From: Methylobacterium isbiliense
GTDB taxonomy: Bacteria; Pseudomonadota; Alphaproteobacteria; Rhizobiales; Beijerinckiaceae
NCBI RefSeq assembly: GCF_022179325.1
Contig: NZ_BPQQ01000002.1
Span: 62,001-126,000 of the forward strand
DNA length: 64,000 nt
Reading direction: 5' to 3'
Numbering within the stretch: the stretch's first letter is position 1; every line of letters starts with the position of its first letter. The position numbers and the translations under genes are program-made. This document shows positions 62,458 through 64,000 of the stretch, piece after piece. A model generated the notes under the pieces. The model saw only the letters and a program-made list of their open reading frames with translations, had not been told where the DNA came from and did not search any database.

Positions 62458-64000
62458 ATGCTGGAGGCGGATCCCGCCCCCACCGCTGCACGTGCCGGAA
62501 CGATCCTGGGCATCACGCGGGTCCTGACGCCGGCCCATCAGCGGCTGGCCCGGGCCGAGACCTGGCTGCGCTTCGCGATCCCGGCCGTTCTCGGGCTCTT
62601 TCTGCTCTCCCTCGCGGCGATCACGCTGACCCAGCTCGTCGCCATGCGGCGCGACGCGCTGGCCCAGGCCGGGCGGGAGATCGACCTCGTCGCCCGCTTG
62701 GCGGCCGCGGCCCTGGCGCAGGCCCCGGGCCTTGGCGGGCGGGCGGAGCGCCTGGAAGCGGTGCTGCCGGCGGACTTCATCGCCCCCGGCCGCAGCATCC
62801 TCCTCGTCGGACCCGACGAAGTGGTCACGTCCGTGCTGCCGGCCGGCGCAGCCAGGGGGCGCACGCTCACGGACCATTTCGGCGAGGGGCAGGCGCTCAG
62901 CATCCTGGGCGAACGGGCCGGCCTCATGCGCATCATCCTGCCGGGCGGAACGGACGTGCTCGCCACCGTGCGCCGGATCGGCGAGGGCCGCGGCCACGTG
63001 GCGGTGACCCAGACCGTGGAGGCGGCGACCGCCGCATGGTGGAGCCGGGCGAGGACGCAGGGGATCGTGGTCGGCTCGGTCGGCCTCGTCATCGTCTGCA
63101 TCGGCCTCGCCTACGCGCTCCAGGCGGATCGGGCGCGGGCGGTCGACCGGGTCTGCGACCAAGTCCGGCAGCGCCTCGACACGGCGCTCGGCCGCGGCCG
63201 CTGCGGCCTGTGGGACTGGGACATCGCCCGGGGCCGGATCTACTGGTCGGACTCGATGTACCAGATCCTCGGCTTCGTCCGGGAGCGCGAGTTCCTGTCC
63301 TTCGGCGACGTCAACGCCCTCGTGCACCCCGACGACACGGACCTCTACGGCCTCGCCCGGCAGCTCGCCGCGCAGGACGCGGCGGTGGACCACGAGTTCC
63401 GGATCCGCTCGGCCTCCGGCGAGTGGATCTGGCTCAAGGCCCGGGCCGAGATCGTGCAGGACCAGGAGGATGGCGGGCGCCACCTCGTGGGCATCGTCAT
63501 GGACGTCTCCGAGCAGCGCCGCCTCGCCGAGTCCACCGCCACCGCCGACATGCGCCTGCGCGACGCGGTCGAGGCGGTCTCGGAGGCCTTCGTGCTCTGG
63601 GATGCCCAGAACAACCTCGTGCTGTGCAACTCGAAGTTCCGCCGCCTGCACGCGCTCACCCCCGAGGAGGCGCAGCCCGGCTGGCGCTACGACGCCATCA
63701 TGGGCCGGGCCGCCCTGCCCCAGGTGCGGCGCGAATTCCCGAACCCCGACCTCGCGGATTCCGGCGCCCGCATCTTCGAGGCCGAACTGGCCGACGGTCG
63801 CTGGCTCCAGATCAGCGAGCGGCGCACCAAGGACGGCGGCTACGTCTCGGTGGGCACCGACATCACCACGCTCAAGCGCCATCAGGAGCGCCTCGTCGAG
63901 TCCGAACGCCAGCTCATCGCCACCGTCGCGGACCTCAAGCGCTCGCGGCGCACCCTCGAACTCCAGACCCAGCAGCTCGCCGACCTCGCCGAGCGCTACC
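62458..64000 (+). CDS. PAS-domain membrane sensor histidine kinase, PleC-like (3' end outside window)
   Basis: The first 514 codons of a kinase that runs off the window. Two TMs (about residues 37-58 and 203-221) enclose a periplasmic sensing domain of about 140 residues. Two PAS/PAC domains follow: about 243-350 (with LWDWDIARGRIYWSD and FRIRSASGEWIWLKARAE) and about 360-465 (AVSEAFVLWDAQNNLVLCNSKF, GRWLQISERRTKDGGYVSVGTD). Then comes a signalling helix ending LETQQLADLAERY. This order and the ISERRT motif match PleC/PdhS-type kinases controlling the cell cycle via DivK; kinase domains are not visible here. Confidence 0.72.
   Translation, partial: MLEADPAPTAARAGTILGITRVLTPAHQRLARAETWLRFAIPAVLGLFLLSLAAITLTQLVAMRRDALAQAGREIDLVARLAAAALAQAPGLGGRAERLEAVLPADFIAPGRSILLVGPDEVVTSVLPAGAARGRTLTDHFGEGQALSILGERAGLMRIILPGGTDVLATVRRIGEGRGHVAVTQTVEAATAAWWSRARTQGIVVGSVGLVIVCIGLAYALQADRARAVDRVCDQVRQRLDTALGRGRCGLWDWDIARGRIYWSDSMYQILGFVREREFLSFGDVNALVHPDDTDLYGLARQLAAQDAAVDHEFRIRSASGEWIWLKARAEIVQDQEDGGRHLVGIVMDVSEQRRLAESTATADMRLRDAVEAVSEAFVLWDAQNNLVLCNSKFRRLHALTPEEAQPGWRYDAIMGRAALPQVRREFPNPDLADSGARIFEAELADGRWLQISERRTKDGGYVSVGTDITTLKRHQERLVESERQLIATVADLKRSRRTLELQTQQLADLAERY

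Overview
The window is about 64 kb of very GC-rich chromosome, coding at over 90% density on both strands, from an alphaproteobacterium of the order Hyphomicrobiales (Rhizobiales). The best guess is Methylobacteriaceae (Methylobacterium or a close relative). This rests on the divergent pairing of fabA-fabB-fabI with an Irr-type Fur regulator, a split division/cell-wall cluster, a PleC-like kinase and a rhizobial-type amino acid:[carrier protein] ligase. No tRNA, rRNA, insertion sequence, phage gene or CRISPR array was seen, so this looks like core chromosome with one large accessory-type polysaccharide region.

Layout. 1-4.2 kb: tail of a membrane-anchored retropepsin-like protease, then fabA-fabB-fabI (fatty acid synthesis) divergent from irr (haem/iron response), which ends in a strong terminator. 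4.3-15.1 kb: a heparinase II/III protein, an orphan ThDP-dependent enzyme and a GNAT-type acyltransferase are divergent from an acyl carrier protein, an AMP-forming ligase and an SDR reductase. Next to them lies a second carrier-protein set: an aminoacyl-tRNA-synthetase-like amino acid:[carrier protein] ligase, an acyl-CoA-dehydrogenase-like flavoprotein and its own carrier protein. 15.2-31.4 kb: a Wzx/Wzy-type exopolysaccharide locus (Wzz-like protein, second heparinase II/III, wecB, wecC, WecG/TagA transferase, flippase, two GT4 glycosyltransferases, CapK-like ligase, polymerase-like membrane protein, GIPC-transferase-like protein) interrupted by a LysE exporter.

31.5-35.5 kb: a FIST-domain sensor, a hybrid histidine kinase and a LuxR-type response regulator form a signalling set resembling NosP/NahK, followed by a striking double-palindrome intergenic element. 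35.6-45.7 kb: LysR/tautomerase divergon, cstA-ybdD (pyruvate/peptide uptake), a tightly overlapping nucleoside-salvage operon (cdd-punA-deoC-deoA), a low-affinity iron permease, mgtE and a CoA-binding protein. 45.8-54.5 kb: a 56-residue gene, RNase P RNA (rnpB), then rsmH-ftsL-ftsI-murE-murF-mraY, with an array of palindromes between ftsI and murE. The cluster stops at mraY and is followed by a convergent Deg protease. 56-64 kb: a 60-residue gene, rplM-rpsI with a shared terminator, a hotdog thioesterase, an enoyl-CoA hydratase, a glyoxalase-family protein, pepN, and the first 514 codons of a PleC-like sensor kinase that runs off the end.

The most interesting signal is the pair of carrier-protein modules embedded at the edge of the exopolysaccharide locus. 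One module loads an amino acid through a tRNA-synthetase homologue and has a flavoprotein that lacks the usual C-terminal catalytic Glu. The other has an acyl-AMP ligase, a reductase, an acyltransferase and a ThDP enzyme. Together they suggest an uncharacterised aminoacyl/acyl tailoring pathway, possibly for the polysaccharide or a small metabolite. That function is an inference from gene content.
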